DNA from: Sphaerotilus natans
GTDB lineage: Bacteria; Pseudomonadota; Gammaproteobacteria; Burkholderiales; Burkholderiaceae_C
Length of the DNA: 64,000 nt
Direction: 5' to 3'
NCBI RefSeq assembly: GCF_900156335.1
Contig: NZ_FTMZ01000009.1
Location: forward strand, 97,151 to 161,150
A model generated the notes under the pieces. It did not search any database and was not told the DNA's origin. It was given only the letters and a program-made list of their open reading frames with translations. The position numbers and the translations under genes are program-made. The stretch's first letter is position 1. The number at the start of each line of letters is the position of its first letter. Below are positions 17,629 through 27,162 of this stretch, piece by piece.

Positions 17629-18963
17629 ATGATCAAATCCGAATCCACACTGGCGGCCCTGCGGCGCGGCGACCTGGCCGGCACACGCCGGCTCGACCTG
17701 CGCGGCTGCAATCTCGAGCGGCTGCCCGAGGAGGTCTTCGCGCTGGCCGACACGCTCGAGGAACTCGACCTTGGCGACAACCGGCTGAGCACGCTGCCCG
17801 ACACGCTGCCGCGCCTGCACCGGCTGCGGGTGATCTTCGGTTCCGGCAACCCGTTCACCGAACTGCCGGAAGTGCTCGGCGCCTGTGGACAACTTTCGAT
17901 GATCGGCTTCCGCGGCTGCCAGATCGACACCATTTCCGGCGCAGCGCTGCCCCCACGGCTGCGCTGGCTGATCCTGACCGACAACCGCATCTCACGGTTG
18001 CCAGACGCCTTGGCTGAACGCCCCGATATGGAAAAGCTTATGCTGGCCGGCAACCGTCTCGAGGCCCTTCCCGACCTGTCGGCCAGCCCGCGTCTGGCGC
18101 TGCTGCGCCTGGCGGCAAACCACTTTTCCACAGCCCCCGGCTGGCTGGTCAGACACCCTGCCCTGGCCTGGCTGGCGCTGTCCGGAAATCCATTTGTCCA
18201 CAGACTTTTCCACAGGCTTTCACCGTCCGGGATCACCACGCTATCCCCTTGTCAGATCAAGGAAGATCAGCTGATCGGTGAAGGCGCATCCGGACTTATC
18301 CACAGGGCATGGCTGAACGAGAATCCGCCCCTGCCGGCCCGCCCGGTCGCGCTCAAGCGCTTCAAGGCGGCGATGACCAGCGACGGTCTGCCCGACTGCG
18401 AACAGGCCGCCTGCCTGGCCGCTGCCGGCCATGCGTCGATCGTCGCCGCCGAGGCCCGGGTCGCCGATGCGCAGGGACGCACCGAAGCGCTGGTGCTGCC
18501 GCTGCTCGGCCCGGAATTTCGCCCGCTCGCCGGCCCGCCAAGCCTCGCCTCCTGCAGTCGCGATGTCTATGCCGACGGGCTGACCATGCCTGTGGACAAG
18601 CTGTGGATAATTCTGCAGTCGATCGCCTCCGCAGCCGCCCATCTTCACCGTGTCGGCCTGATGCATGGCGACCTCTATGCCCACAACATCCTGTGGAACG
18701 GCGAGGATCGTGCGCTGCTGAGCGACTTCGGCGCCGCCAGCTTCCTGCCCGAGGCCGCCGGACTGCGCGCCGGTCTGGAGCGGCTGGAGGTGCGCGCCTT
18801 CGGGCTGCTGGTCGAGGAGCTGCTGCAGCGCGCCGACGATCCGGCCGATGCCCGCTGCGCGCAGCTGGCCGCGCTGCGCGAGGACTGCCTGCAGCCGGAG
18901 GTGGCGCGGCGGCCGGCATTCGGCGAGATCAGCGCGCGGCTCGGGCCTGCCAGCGCGCGATGA
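17629..18963 (+). CDS. Leucine-rich-repeat protein with a C-terminal protein-kinase domain
   Basis: A 444-residue protein. Residues about 10-200 are leucine-rich repeats (RRLDLRGCNLERLPEEV, LEELDLGDNRLSTLP, LRWLILTDNRISRLP). From about 215 it is kinase-like: glycine loop GEGASGLIHRAW, VALKRF lysine, catalytic HGDLYAHNILWN, and DFGAAS in place of DFG-xS. The family is known in Pseudomonas and Burkholderiales and resembles eukaryotic-like Ser/Thr kinases; the target is unknown. An ATG at 17611 or a GTG at 17584 could also serve, but ATG 17629 best fits the family start STLAALRRGDLAG. The gene holds seven copies of the CTGTGGANAA word and overlaps the convergent DTW gene by 35 bases. Confidence 0.85.
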   Translation: MIKSESTLAALRRGDLAGTRRLDLRGCNLERLPEEVFALADTLEELDLGDNRLSTLPDTLPRLHRLRVIFGSGNPFTELPEVLGACGQLSMIGFRGCQIDTISGAALPPRLRWLILTDNRISRLPDALAERPDMEKLMLAGNRLEALPDLSASPRLALLRLAANHFSTAPGWLVRHPALAWLALSGNPFVHRLFHRLSPSGITTLSPCQIKEDQLIGEGASGLIHRAWLNENPPLPARPVALKRFKAAMTSDGLPDCEQAACLAAAGHASIVAAEARVADAQGRTEALVLPLLGPEFRPLAGPPSLASCSRDVYADGLTMPVDKLWIILQSIASAAAHLHRVGLMHGDLYAHNILWNGEDRALLSDFGAASFLPEAAGLRAGLERLEVRAFGLLVEELLQRADDPADARCAQLAALREDCLQPEVARRPAFGEISARLGPASAR

Positions 18964-19567
18964 AGCGCTCGAAGCCGTCGAGCATCGGCTGGTAGCGCGT
19001 CTCGTCCTGCTCCAGCTGCGCCAGCGCGGTGCAGACCGCCTCCAGCGTCGAGAGCTGGTCCGCCCGGCGGGCGCGGCGCATCGCGCGGTAGCGCGGCGGC
19101 GGCAGGTCCTGCAGGGCCAGCCGCGGCAGCGCCATCAGCGCTGGATTGAGATGCAGCATCTTCAGGCTCTTGCGCCAGGTCGCGTCCAGCACCACCAGCC
19201 GGCTCACCGCGCCCGCCTCGGCAGGTAACCGGAATTTCGTGTTTTCCACAGCCTGAGGCGATGTCGACGGCATCGGCGTCTGTGGATAAAGCAGCCGGGC
19301 GCCCGGGCCGAGCCCGTCCGACAGCGCCTGCGCATCGAAGCGCTCGCCGATCTCGAGCCGCACCCGGGTCAGGCCGAGCGCCAGCAGCGCCACGCTGTTC
19401 TTCGCCTCGTGCGCCTCCAGCGGATGCTGCAGGATCAGCACCTCGATGCGGTTGTCCACAGGCGTCACCAGATCGCACAGGCAGGCGGGCAGCGGCCGGA
19501 TGCAGCGCGGGCAGAGCGGGCGACGGGGCTTCGCTGTGAGTAACTTTATTTCAAGAAAATCGGTCAT
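18929..19567 (-). CDS. DTW-domain protein, probable tRNA-uridine aminocarboxypropyltransferase
   Basis: A 212-residue protein of the DTW family, related to E. coli YfiP/TapT, which adds an aminocarboxypropyl group to a tRNA uridine from SAM. The N-terminal cysteines [14 protein letters not shown] resemble the zinc-binding start of the family, [13 protein letters not shown] is a conserved block, and [11 protein letters not shown] is the DTW motif region. ATG 19567 gives a start immediately ahead of these motifs; an upstream extension in the same frame has no family match. The 3' end overlaps the convergent LRR-kinase gene by 35 bases. Three CTGTGGANAA words lie inside it. Confidence 0.85.
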   Translation of the reverse strand: MTDFLEIKLLTAKPRRPLCPRCIRPLPACLCDLVTPVDNRIEVLILQHPLEAHEAKNSVALLALGLTRVRLEIGERFDAQALSDGLGPGARLLYPQTPMPSTSPQAVENTKFRLPAEAGAVSRLVVLDATWRKSLKMLHLNPALMALPRLALQDLPPPRYRAMRRARRADQLSTLEAVCTALAQLEQDETRYQPMLDGFERFIARWQARAAR

Positions 19568-19622
19568 GGGGACATGTTGCGGCCACGCGGACGCCGACGG
19601 CGATCCGGCGCAAGATGGCGCG

Positions 19623-20633
19623 ATGATCCCAGCCTCCGAACCGATTCCGCTGTCCGTGCTCGATCTGGTGCCGATCGCCGAGGGCGGCGATGCCGCCACC
19701 GCGCTGAAGCACGCACTCGAGCTCGCCCGCCATGCCGAGCGCTGCGGCTACCGCCGCTACTGGCTCGCCGAGCACCACAACATGGACGGCCTGGCCTGCT
19801 CGGCCACCGCCGTGCTGATCGCGCACATCGCCGCGCACACCCGCACGATCCGCATCGGCGCCGGCGGCATCATGCTGCCCAACCATGCGCCGCTGGTGGT
19901 GGCCGAGCAGTTCGGCACGCTGGCGACGCTGCATCCGGGACGCATCGAGCTCAGCCTGGGCCGCGCGCCCGGTACCGACCGCGCGACGATGCGGGCGCTG
20001 CGGCGCTCGCTCGACAGCCGCGGCGAGGACGCCTTTCCCGAGGATGTCGCCGAGCTGATCGGCTACCTGGACGAGGCCCGGCCCGGCGCCCCGGTGCGCG
20101 CGCTGCCGGGCCAGGGCACGCAGGTGCCGATCTGGCTGCTGGGCTCGAGCCTGCACGGCGCGCAGCTGGCGGCCTGGCTGGGCCGGCCCTACGCCTTCGC
20201 GGCGCATTTCGCGCCCGACCTGCTCGAGCAGGCGGCCGAGATCTACCGCAGCACCTTCCGCCCCTCGCCGGTCTGCCCGCGCCCGCACCTGATGGTCGGC
20301 ACGCAGGTCCTGGTCGCCGACAGCGACGCGGCCGCGCAGCGACTGTTCACCTCGACGCAGCAGCGCTTTCTCGGCATGGTGCGCAACCAGCGCGGCCCGC
20401 TGCCGCCGCCGGTGGACAGCTTCGACGCGCTGTGCAGCCCGCAGGAGCGTCGCCAGGTCGACCGCATGCTGGCCGAGGCCATCGTCGGCGCACCGCACAC
20501 GGTGCGCGCCGGTCTGCGCGCGCTGGTCGAGCGCACGCAGGCCGACGAGATCATCCTGACCGGCGCGACCTTCGATCCGGCCGCACGGCTGCGCTCGCTG
20601 GAGCTGGCCATCGGCTGCGCCGATCCGAGTTGA
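19623..20633 (+). CDS. LLM-class (luciferase-like) flavin-dependent oxidoreductase
   Basis: A 336-residue luciferase-like TIM-barrel protein. Family features are [15 protein letters not shown] at the start, [25 protein letters not shown] (parts YWLAEHHNM), [21 protein letters not shown] (parts) and [13 protein letters not shown]. Such proteins use reduced flavin and oxygen for oxidations or act as F420/FMN oxidoreductases; substrate unknown. The ATG at 19623 is chosen because it starts directly before the conserved PLSVLD block. Its stop is immediately followed by the stop of the convergent Crp-family gene. Confidence 0.9.
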   Translation: MIPASEPIPLSVLDLVPIAEGGDAATALKHALELARHAERCGYRRYWLAEHHNMDGLACSATAVLIAHIAAHTRTIRIGAGGIMLPNHAPLVVAEQFGTLATLHPGRIELSLGRAPGTDRATMRALRRSLDSRGEDAFPEDVAELIGYLDEARPGAPVRALPGQGTQVPIWLLGSSLHGAQLAAWLGRPYAFAAHFAPDLLEQAAEIYRSTFRPSPVCPRPHLMVGTQVLVADSDAAAQRLFTSTQQRFLGMVRNQRGPLPPPVDSFDALCSPQERRQVDRMLAEAIVGAPHTVRAGLRALVERTQADEIILTGATFDPAARLRSLELAIGCADPS

Positions 20634-21416
20634 TCACATCTTGTCCACAGGCTTATCAACAAGCTTATCCACAGCATCGGCGGTGGCGGCTCCTGAAGAA
20701 CTGCCGGATCCTGCATCCTCCTTTTGCAGGCGTTCCGGATCCAGAAGCTCGATGACACGACGGCGGCGGCGGATCAACCCATCCGCCTCCAGCCCGGCCA
20801 GCACCTCGTTGACCGTCTGGCGCGACAGCGACAGCATGCGCGCGAGCTGCTCCTGCGACAGCACGAGCTCGCGGCGCAGCGTCGGCCGGTCGACCTGGTG
20901 ATCGGCGGCCATCATCACCAGCCGGCGCGCCACCCGGGCGCGCGGCGGCAGCATCTGCATCTGCTCGAAGGAGACAAAGACGCTGCGCATCTTGCCGGCC
21001 AGCATGCGCCCCAGATGCCGCCAGCCCTCGGGCTCGCGCTCGAGCACCGCCAGCATGGCGGTCTGCGGCAGATGCAGCAGCACGACGTCGGTCTCGGCGT
21101 GAACGTCATGGGTGCGCGGCGCACCATCGAACAGGCCCAGCTCGCCGAACCAGTGCGGTGGCTGGACCATCGCCAGCAGCGCCTCGCCCCCATCGCCGGT
21201 GCTGCCGACGCGCAGGATGCCGTCGGACAGGCCGTAGAAGCCGTCGGAAGGATCGCCCCGTGCGCACAGCCGCTCGCCGGCACGCAGATAGCGCGGCTGG
21301 ACGCGCCAGGCCAGCTCGATCTGCAGCGCACGCGGCAGCGTCTGGAACCAGCTCTCCGGCGCCAGCATCGCGCGCGCGACGCGCGGATCACCGAAATCGC
21401 GATGCAGCGCGTTCAT
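20634..21416 (-). CDS. Crp/Fnr-family transcription regulator with a repeat-encoded tail
   Basis: A 260-residue regulator. The N-terminal cyclic-nucleotide-binding-like domain reads YLRAGERLCARGDPSDGFYGLSDG (parts), and the C-terminal winged helix has LSQEQLARMLSLSRQTVNEVLAGLEADGLI. No Fnr-type cysteine cluster is present at the start, so oxygen sensing by Fe-S is unlikely; cyclic nucleotide or another effector is possible. The last dozen residues (VDKLVDKPVDKM) are encoded by tandem copies of the CTGTGGANAA word and lie outside the fold, so the tail may be a repeat by-product. The start is ATG 21416; upstream in-frame codons show no family match. Confidence 0.9.
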   Translation of the reverse strand: MNALHRDFGDPRVARAMLAPESWFQTLPRALQIELAWRVQPRYLRAGERLCARGDPSDGFYGLSDGILRVGSTGDGGEALLAMVQPPHWFGELGLFDGAPRTHDVHAETDVVLLHLPQTAMLAVLEREPEGWRHLGRMLAGKMRSVFVSFEQMQMLPPRARVARRLVMMAADHQVDRPTLRRELVLSQEQLARMLSLSRQTVNEVLAGLEADGLIRRRRRVIELLDPERLQKEDAGSGSSSGAATADAVDKLVDKPVDKM

Positions 21417-21468
21417 GACGCACCGCCTTGCCGGGACATCACCGCATGGCCCCCCTCCATGCGGTGCA

Positions 21469-22788
21469 TCACTCGGCGGCTGCGGCGCGCAGCGTGTCCA
21501 GCGCCTGCGCCAGCTCCTCGGCCGCCACGCCCTCGCCCGGCATGACCGGCGCGCCCTCCAGCGCCGCAGCACCTTCGGTCTTCAGGCGCTTGACCCATTC
21601 GCCGGCCTCACGGCCGCCGGCGAACGCCGTGCTCTGCAGCAGCACGCGGCCGTCCGCGGCGGCGAGCTTGAAGTAGAACTGGCCGTCGGCCTCGCGGTAC
21701 TGCTTGAAGACCGGCAGCGCGGCCTTCTCGGCCCGGGCCTTCGGCGCGGCGCTGACCGGCGCGGCCACCATGCGGCGCAGGCCGACGGCGTGGCGCAGCT
21801 CGGCCAGCAGCGGCGCGGCCGTCGCGCGGGCCTTGGCGGCGCCGGCCATCAGGATGGCCTCCAGCTCGGCCGGCTGCGCGATCAGCGCCTCGTAGCGCGC
21901 GCGCATCGGCGCGATCTCGGCGTCGATCAGCTCGAACAGGCGCTGCTTGGCCTCGCCCCAGCCCAGGCCGGCCACCAGCTCGGCGCGGAAGGCGGTGGCC
22001 TGCTCCGGCGTCGCGAAGGCCTCGAACAGCGTCACCAGCGAGGTGCTGTCCGGGTCCTTGGGCTCGCCCGGCAGCTTCGAGTCGGTGACGATGCGCGCGA
22101 TCGCCTCCTTCAGCGCCTTGGCACCGCCCGCGAACAGCGGGATGGTGTTGTCGTAGCTCTTGCTCATCTTGCGGCCGTCGAGGCCGGGCAGCACCGCCAC
22201 CTGCTCCTCGATCACCGCCTCGGGCAGCACGAAGAACTCGCGCCCGCTGGCCGCGCCGAACAGGTGGTTGAAGCGCTGCGCGACATCGCGCGCCATCTCG
22301 ATGTGCTGGATCTGGTCGCGCCCGACCGGCACCTGGTGCGCGTTGAACATCAGGATGTCGGCAGCCATCAGGATCGGGTAGCAGTACAGCCCCATCGTCA
22401 CGCCGGCGTCGGTGTCCTCGCCGGCGGCGGTGTTGGCATCGGCGGCGGCCTTGTAGGCGTGGGCGCGGTTCATCTGGCCTTTGGCGGTGACGCAGGTCAG
22501 CAGCCAGGTCAGCTCCGGGATCTCGGGAATGTCGCTCTGGCGGTAGAAGGTGACACGCTCCGGGTCCAGGCCCGCGGCCAGCCAGGTCGCGGCCAGCTCC
22601 ATGCGCGAGCGCTCGATGCGCGCCGGGTCGTCGCACTTGATCAGCGCGTGGTAGTCGGCCAGGAACAGGAAGCTCTCGACCTCGGCCTGACGGCTCGCGG
22701 CGATGGCCGGGCGGATGGCGCCGACGTAGTTGCCGAGGTGGGGAGTGCCGGTGGTGGTGATGCCGGTCAGGACGCGGGTGGTGGGCAT
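21469..22788 (-). CDS. trpS: Tryptophanyl-tRNA synthetase with C-terminal extension
   Basis: A 439-residue class I synthetase that charges tRNA-Trp. The HIGH-like motif is TPHLGN (after VLTGITTTG) and the second signature is KMSKSYDN. The first 340 residues form the usual synthetase. The last 90 carry an Ala-rich linker and a small domain ([20 protein letters not shown], then [10 protein letters not shown]) resembling YegP/DUF1508 folds. This long form is common in betaproteobacteria. The start is ATG 22788; an upstream extension in frame is not conserved. Its 3' end lies 52 bases from the Crp-family gene's start on the same strand. Confidence 0.93.
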   Translation of the reverse strand: MPTTRVLTGITTTGTPHLGNYVGAIRPAIAASRQAEVESFLFLADYHALIKCDDPARIERSRMELAATWLAAGLDPERVTFYRQSDIPEIPELTWLLTCVTAKGQMNRAHAYKAAADANTAAGEDTDAGVTMGLYCYPILMAADILMFNAHQVPVGRDQIQHIEMARDVAQRFNHLFGAASGREFFVLPEAVIEEQVAVLPGLDGRKMSKSYDNTIPLFAGGAKALKEAIARIVTDSKLPGEPKDPDSTSLVTLFEAFATPEQATAFRAELVAGLGWGEAKQRLFELIDAEIAPMRARYEALIAQPAELEAILMAGAAKARATAAPLLAELRHAVGLRRMVAAPVSAAPKARAEKAALPVFKQYREADGQFYFKLAAADGRVLLQSTAFAGGREAGEWVKRLKTEGAAALEGAPVMPGEGVAAEELAQALDTLRAAAAE

Positions 22789-23045
22789 GGTGATCAGACG
22801 AGACAAAAGCCGTCGAGGCGACAGATCGCATGATTGTCGCGGGATCTGGCAATAACGACAGGATGTCGTCAGATTCGGATGAATCCACCGGGTCGCGCCG
22901 ATCTCGCTGCGACCGACACAGCGCGGCACGGTCGGGGGAATGTTTCTGCACGCTTGTCCCCGACTCCGGCACGGCGCCCAAGACGGCCGGCGCAGGGCAT
23001 CATCCCGTCGTCGAGATGAAGAACCGCTGCTGGAGGAATGCCGCC

Positions 23046-23774
23046 ATGTCCCGCTCCCCGTCGTCCGTCGACCTGATGATCGCCCCGGCCCGTCTGCCCC
23101 GCCGCGGGCTGCTGGCGCTGGGCCTGCTCGGCCTGGCGCCGTTCGCGTGGCGCCCGGCCCAGGCGCTGGGCGAAGGCGAGGCCGCCCAGGGCCTGCGCGC
23201 GGCGCTCGAGCGCGGCGCGGGCGTGGCGGTCGACACGCTCGGCCGCGACGGCGGCTACCTGAACAACCCGCTGGTGCGCATCGCGCTGCCCGAAGGGCTG
23301 CAGCAGGCCGCGCAGCTGATGCGCACGCTCGGCCAGGGCGCGCGCGTCGATGCGCTCGAGACCGCGATGAACCGCGCCGCCGAGCAGGCGGTGCCGCAGG
23401 CGAAGTCGCTGCTGGTCGGCGCGGTCAAGTCGATGTCCGTCAAGGACGCGCTGCAGGTGCTGCAGGGCGGCGAGACCGCCGCGACCGAGTTCTTCCGCGA
23501 GCGCACCCGCACGCCGATGGGAGAGAAGTTCCTGCCCATCGTCACCGCCGCGACGCAGCAGGTCTCGCTGGCACAGAAGTACAACGCCATCGCTGGCCAG
23601 GCGCAGAAGCTCGGCCTGCTCGGCGAGCAGCACGCCAGCATCGAGCGCTACGTCACCGAGCGTGCGCTCGACGGCGTCTACACGATGATCGCCGAGGAGG
23701 AGAAGAAGATCCGCCAGGACCCGATCGGCACCGGCAGCCGGATTCTCAAGTCGGTGTTCGGCGCGCTGAAGTGA
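23046..23774 (+). CDS. DUF4197 exported protein
   Basis: A 242-residue protein of the DUF4197 family; function unknown. The N-terminal segment [25 protein letters not shown] is an export signal, with two arginines before the hydrophobic core. The mature part is mostly helical, with the family stretch [27 protein letters not shown] ([18 protein letters not shown]) and [15 protein letters not shown] near the end. GGAGG at 23032-23036 supports the ATG at 23046; an ATG at 23016 is less likely. The 257 bases upstream, between this and trpS, hold no gene I can support. Confidence 0.85.
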   Translation: MSRSPSSVDLMIAPARLPRRGLLALGLLGLAPFAWRPAQALGEGEAAQGLRAALERGAGVAVDTLGRDGGYLNNPLVRIALPEGLQQAAQLMRTLGQGARVDALETAMNRAAEQAVPQAKSLLVGAVKSMSVKDALQVLQGGETAATEFFRERTRTPMGEKFLPIVTAATQQVSLAQKYNAIAGQAQKLGLLGEQHASIERYVTERALDGVYTMIAEEEKKIRQDPIGTGSRILKSVFGALK

Positions 23775-23790
23775 GCGGCGCTGACCGGCC

Positions 23791-24615
23791 TCAGCCCGCC
23801 AGCGCCGGCGTCTCGCCCGCCGGCCAGCCGAAGGCGGTGTAGGCCTTGACGAACGGGCCCTTGAGCGCCGCGCCGGCCTTCAGCAGCTCGGCCTCGGGCG
23901 CACCGGCGGCCAGCGCCTGCGACAGCCGGGCCAGCGCACGGTCCTCGTCGGCCAGGCCCTGGCGAAGCTGCGCCTGCCGCGCCGGCGACAGGCCCCAGCG
24001 CGCCGGGTCGAGCTCCAGCCGCTCGATGCGGCGCCACAGCGCCCGCGCGCGGGCGTAGTCCTGCTCGAGCGCCTCGCGCTGCGCCGTGGGCACCGCGCTG
24101 CGGTTGGCGATCGCCTCCATCGCGCCGTGAAAGGCGGTGAAGTCGTCGAGCGCGTAGTCGATGCCGAGCGCGCGCCGGGCCTCGAACAGCGTCTCGCGCA
24201 CCCGCTCGAGCGTCTCGTGCGAGGTCTCCCAGCGGCGCTCGCCGACCTCGGCGCTCGCCCGGGCCAGATGGCGCTCCACCGCCACCAGCGCCTCGCGCCA
24301 GGGGCGCGCCGACGGCGCCAGCGCCAGCAGCGCGGCGCGCTGCTGCGGCCACGCCTGCTGCAGGCGCTGCATCGCCGCACCCGCGCGGGCGGGTCCGTCA
24401 TCGGACTTGGGCGCAGCGCCCGTCAGGAACAGCGCCGGAATGTAGAGCCCGTCGAACGCGACCATCGCCGCCTGCGATCCCGGCGGCAGGGCCGCGCGCG
24501 CCGGGCGGGCGGTCGACAGCGCCAGGGCTGGCAGCGACAGCAGGGCCAGCGCCTGCGTCAGGCGGCGGCGCGAGACCGGCAGGGCAAGAGAGCGCGGAAA
24601 AGACGAGGCAGGCAT
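23791..24615 (-). CDS. Exported helical protein of unknown function
   Basis: A 274-residue protein that I do not recognise. After a short basic region, SRRRLTQALALLSLPALALSTARPARA is a signal peptide of Tat-like appearance (SRRRLT). The mature part is a long all-helical domain rich in Ala, Arg and Leu, with repeated acidic/basic turns (ERHLARASAEVGERRWETSHETLERV, parts) and no cysteine or obvious cofactor motif. It could be a four-helix-type periplasmic protein. The start is ATG 24615 with GGAG upstream. It is convergent with the DUF4197 gene, 16 bases apart at the stops. Confidence 0.6.
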   Translation of the reverse strand: MPASSFPRSLALPVSRRRLTQALALLSLPALALSTARPARAALPPGSQAAMVAFDGLYIPALFLTGAAPKSDDGPARAGAAMQRLQQAWPQQRAALLALAPSARPWREALVAVERHLARASAEVGERRWETSHETLERVRETLFEARRALGIDYALDDFTAFHGAMEAIANRSAVPTAQREALEQDYARARALWRRIERLELDPARWGLSPARQAQLRQGLADEDRALARLSQALAAGAPEAELLKAGAALKGPFVKAYTAFGWPAGETPALAG

Positions 24616-24681
24616 GACGGACTCCGGCAGAACGGCCGCCGCAGGGGCAGCAGCCACGCCGTCAATATGCCCAAACGGGTA

Positions 24682-25980
24682 TCAGGAGTCTTGATCGGCG
24701 TCACGCGCCGGTGCGCCCTCGGCCGGTCGGCCGGCGCGGTTCGAGCCCGCGACCAGATCGAAGCGCAGCAGCCGGCACTCGATCGGGCCGTTCCACATCG
24801 GCACGCGCCGGCTCTCCTTCAGGCGCATCGCCTGGCCGAGCTTGGCGTCGGGCGTGAGCACCCAGGCGGTCCAGCCGGCGTGGTGGCGCTTCCAGTGCGC
24901 CGCCAGCGACGAGAAGAAGGCCTGCGAGGTGCCGCCGCCCTCGAAGTCCTCGCGCACCAGCCGCGCGGCCTGGCCGGCCGAGCCGGTGCCCTTGGCGTCG
25001 ATGCGCTCGCCGTAGGGCGGGTTGAGCACCAGCACGCCGCGCTCGGCCGGGCAGGGGCGCTGCAGCGCGTCCATCGTCTTGAACTCGATCGCGTGCGCCA
25101 CGCCCGCGCGCTCGGCGTTGCGGGTGGCGAAGTCGGTCATGCGGAAGGACACGTCGCCGGCGAAGATCGGCACCGCCGGCGCATGCACGCGCGCGCGCGC
25201 CTCGGCCTTCATCGCCTGCCAGGCCGGCGCCTCCAGGCGGAAGGGCTGCAGGCGCTCGAAGGCGAAGCTGCGCTGCAGGCCCGGCGCGATGCCGCAGGCG
25301 ATCTGCGCCGCCTCGATGGCGATGGTGCCGGCGCCGCAGCAGGGGTCGAGCAGCGCGCCATCCTCGGGGCGGCCGTGCCAGCCGGCGGCGGCCAGCATCG
25401 CCGCGGCCAGCGTCTCCTTCAGCGGCGCCTCGCCCTTGGCCTCGCGCCAGCCGCGCTTGAACAGCGCCTCGCCGCTGGTGTCGATCGACAGCGTGGCGTG
25501 GTCCTCGTGCAGGTGCAGCACCAGCGACAGGTCGGGGCGGTGCGGATCGACGTTCGGGCGCTCGCCGCTGTCCTCGCGCATGACGTCGCAGACGGCATCC
25601 TTGATGCGCAGCGAGGCGAAGTGCAGGCTGTGCAGCGGCGAGCGCACCGCGGTGGTGTCCACCCGCAGCGTCTGGCGCGGCGTGATCCACTCGGACCAGC
25701 GCACGCTGCAGGCCAGCTCGTAGAGGTCGCGCTCGTCGCGGTAGCCGCCCTCGGCCACCTGCCACAGCACGCGCTGGGCCAGCCGGCTCTCCAGATTGAG
25801 CCGCATCGCGGTGGCGGCGCTGCCGATCAGCGCGACGCCGCCCCGCTCGGCGCGCACCGACTCGGCCGCACGCGGCGCGCCGGCGGCGGTCAGGATGGCG
25901 CGCACCTCGTCGGCCAGCAGCGGCTCGACGCCGGCGGCGCAGGGAAGAAACAGGGGCGAGGGGTTCAGGACGGCAGGCAT
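24682..25980 (-). CDS. THUMP-domain SAM-dependent RNA methyltransferase (RlmL-type)
   Basis: A 432-residue enzyme. Residues about 1-160 are a THUMP-type RNA-binding region (LFLPCAAGVEPLLADEVRAIL). The rest is a Rossmann methyltransferase with LDPCCGAGTIAIEAAQIA and the N-G/A methylation motif VLNPPYGERI. The arrangement is that of the RlmL/YcbY N-terminal half, which makes N2-methylguanine in 23S rRNA; here it is a separate gene without the RlmK half. The start is ATG 25980. Two open in-frame codons further up are not supported. It reads leftwards towards the exported protein. Confidence 0.88.
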   Translation of the reverse strand: MPAVLNPSPLFLPCAAGVEPLLADEVRAILTAAGAPRAAESVRAERGGVALIGSAATAMRLNLESRLAQRVLWQVAEGGYRDERDLYELACSVRWSEWITPRQTLRVDTTAVRSPLHSLHFASLRIKDAVCDVMREDSGERPNVDPHRPDLSLVLHLHEDHATLSIDTSGEALFKRGWREAKGEAPLKETLAAAMLAAAGWHGRPEDGALLDPCCGAGTIAIEAAQIACGIAPGLQRSFAFERLQPFRLEAPAWQAMKAEARARVHAPAVPIFAGDVSFRMTDFATRNAERAGVAHAIEFKTMDALQRPCPAERGVLVLNPPYGERIDAKGTGSAGQAARLVREDFEGGGTSQAFFSSLAAHWKRHHAGWTAWVLTPDAKLGQAMRLKESRRVPMWNGPIECRLLRFDLVAGSNRAGRPAEGAPARDADQDS

Positions 25981-26182
25981 GGCGCGATTGTCGCCGCCCA
26001 GACCCGCCGCCATGCGGACAGACGCGATGCAAGGAACAGATACAGCCGTTGCAGCATGACGGCGATCTTCTTAAGCCAGCCGGAATCGAAGTGTCGTCAA
26101 CCGCGACAGACTCTGCCGCGTCATAGAGACACCGGCCGGTTCCAGAACCATCAGGCCGGCCCACCTTGCCTGGAGAACACGC

Positions 26183-26851
26183 ATGAACAAGACTTTCCTC
26201 CGTCCCGCATCGCCCGCTCTCGTCGCCACCGTCGCCGCCGCGCTGCTGCTGGGCGGCTGCGCGAACATGAGCGAGCGCCAGAAGGGCACCGCGGTCGGCG
26301 CGGGCATCGGCGCCGGCGTCGGCGCGGTGATCGGCAAGACCACCGGCGGCAAGGCCGGCACCGGCGCGGTCGTCGGCGGCGCCATCGGCGCGGTCGCCGG
26401 CAACCTGTGGTCCAAGCGCATGGAGGACAAGCGCCGCGAGATGGAGCAGGCCACCGCCGGCACCGGCGTGACCGTGGCCCGCACCGACGACAACCAGCTG
26501 CGCGTCAATCTGCCCGGCGACATTTCCTTCGACACCGGCCGCTCCAACATCCGCCCCGACATGGCGCCGATCCTGAGCAAGTTCGCGCAGGGTCTGGACG
26601 GCTCGATGAACGTGCAGATCACCGGCCACACCGACAGCCAGGGCAGCGACGCGATCAACAACCCGCTGTCGAAGGACCGCGCCGACGCGGTGCGCGACTA
26701 TCTGGTCGCCCAGGGCGTGCCGGCCACCCGCATCAGCACCGTCGGCCGCGGCGAGCACCAGCCGATCGCCGACAACACCACCGCAGAAGGCCGCGCCAAG
26801 AACCGCCGCGTCGAGATCTTCCTGCGCGAGCCGGCCAAGACCGGCGGCTGA
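26183..26851 (+). CDS. OmpA-family outer-membrane lipoprotein
   Basis: A 222-residue envelope protein. The signal ends in the lipobox LLLGGC, so the mature protein is lipid-anchored. Next is a glycine-rich region of the glycine-zipper type (GAGIGAGVGAVIGKTTGGKAG), then an OmpA/Pal peptidoglycan-binding domain with ITGHTDSQGSDAINNPLSKDRADAV (parts GHTDSQGS, LSKDRA) and GRGEHQPIADNTTAEGRAKNRRVEI (parts). Glycine-zipper plus OmpA proteins tether the outer membrane to the cell wall. GGAG precedes the ATG; the gene stands alone on its strand. Confidence 0.92.
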   Translation: MNKTFLRPASPALVATVAAALLLGGCANMSERQKGTAVGAGIGAGVGAVIGKTTGGKAGTGAVVGGAIGAVAGNLWSKRMEDKRREMEQATAGTGVTVARTDDNQLRVNLPGDISFDTGRSNIRPDMAPILSKFAQGLDGSMNVQITGHTDSQGSDAINNPLSKDRADAVRDYLVAQGVPATRISTVGRGEHQPIADNTTAEGRAKNRRVEIFLREPAKTGG

Positions 26852-26858
26852 GGCCGGC

Positions 26859-27155
26859 TCAGTCCCACATCAGCAGTTCGGCCAGACGGCGCGTCACCCA
26901 GCGCGCCTCGTCCGCGGAGAAGCCGGACTCGGGCTGCGCCAGCCCCTGCTCGATGCGCGCCAGCACCTCGTCCTCCGACACGCCGAGGTCGAAGTGGATG
27001 TGCTGCGCCTGCGCCACCAGCTGCTGCGACAGGTCCTCGCACAGCTCGTAGCGCTCGCGCACCTGCGCCACCGGCGTGCGCAGCCGGGTGCGGCTGCGGT
27101 CGCGGTGCAGGTCGAGGAAGGACTCGGGGATGAGGATCTGGTTCTCGTCGGACAT
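26859..27155 (-). CDS. Conserved small protein of unknown function
   Basis: A 98-residue protein. It resembles an uncharacterised Burkholderiales family seen with the pattern IPESFLDLH..., RERYELCEDLSQQL and LGVSEDEVLARIEQGL; I know it only as a conserved hypothetical. It is acidic and helical, with one cysteine in YELCED and no signal or membrane segment. ATG 27155 gives a start just before the first conserved block. It ends seven bases from the OmpA gene's stop on the other strand and may be co-transcribed with the upstream exporter, whose stop is seven bases away. Confidence 0.7.
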   Translation of the reverse strand: MSDENQILIPESFLDLHRDRSRTRLRTPVAQVRERYELCEDLSQQLVAQAQHIHFDLGVSEDEVLARIEQGLAQPESGFSADEARWVTRRLAELLMWD

Positions 27156-27162
27156 GGCCGGA

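Larger units (their letters stand above)
17884..20673. repeat. Patch 1 of the dispersed word CTGTGGANAA (12 copies)
   Basis: Nine-base cores TGTGGANAA or TTNTCCACA, every one with the adjoining C/G, start at 17884, 18124, 18194, 18206, 18296, 18591, 18602, 19242, 19281, 19452, 20641 and 20665. Those at 18296, 18602, 19281 and 20665 are exact DnaA-box 9-mers. A near copy (TTATCAACA) is at 20653. They run through the LRR-kinase, DTW and Crp genes, on both orientations and in all frames. Positions were read directly. Confidence 0.85.

Noticed and set aside
17884..20673. A replication origin suggested by the DnaA-box-like words
   Set aside because: The words lie inside genes, spread over 2.8 kb, with no AT-rich unwinding region and no dnaA or dnaN nearby.
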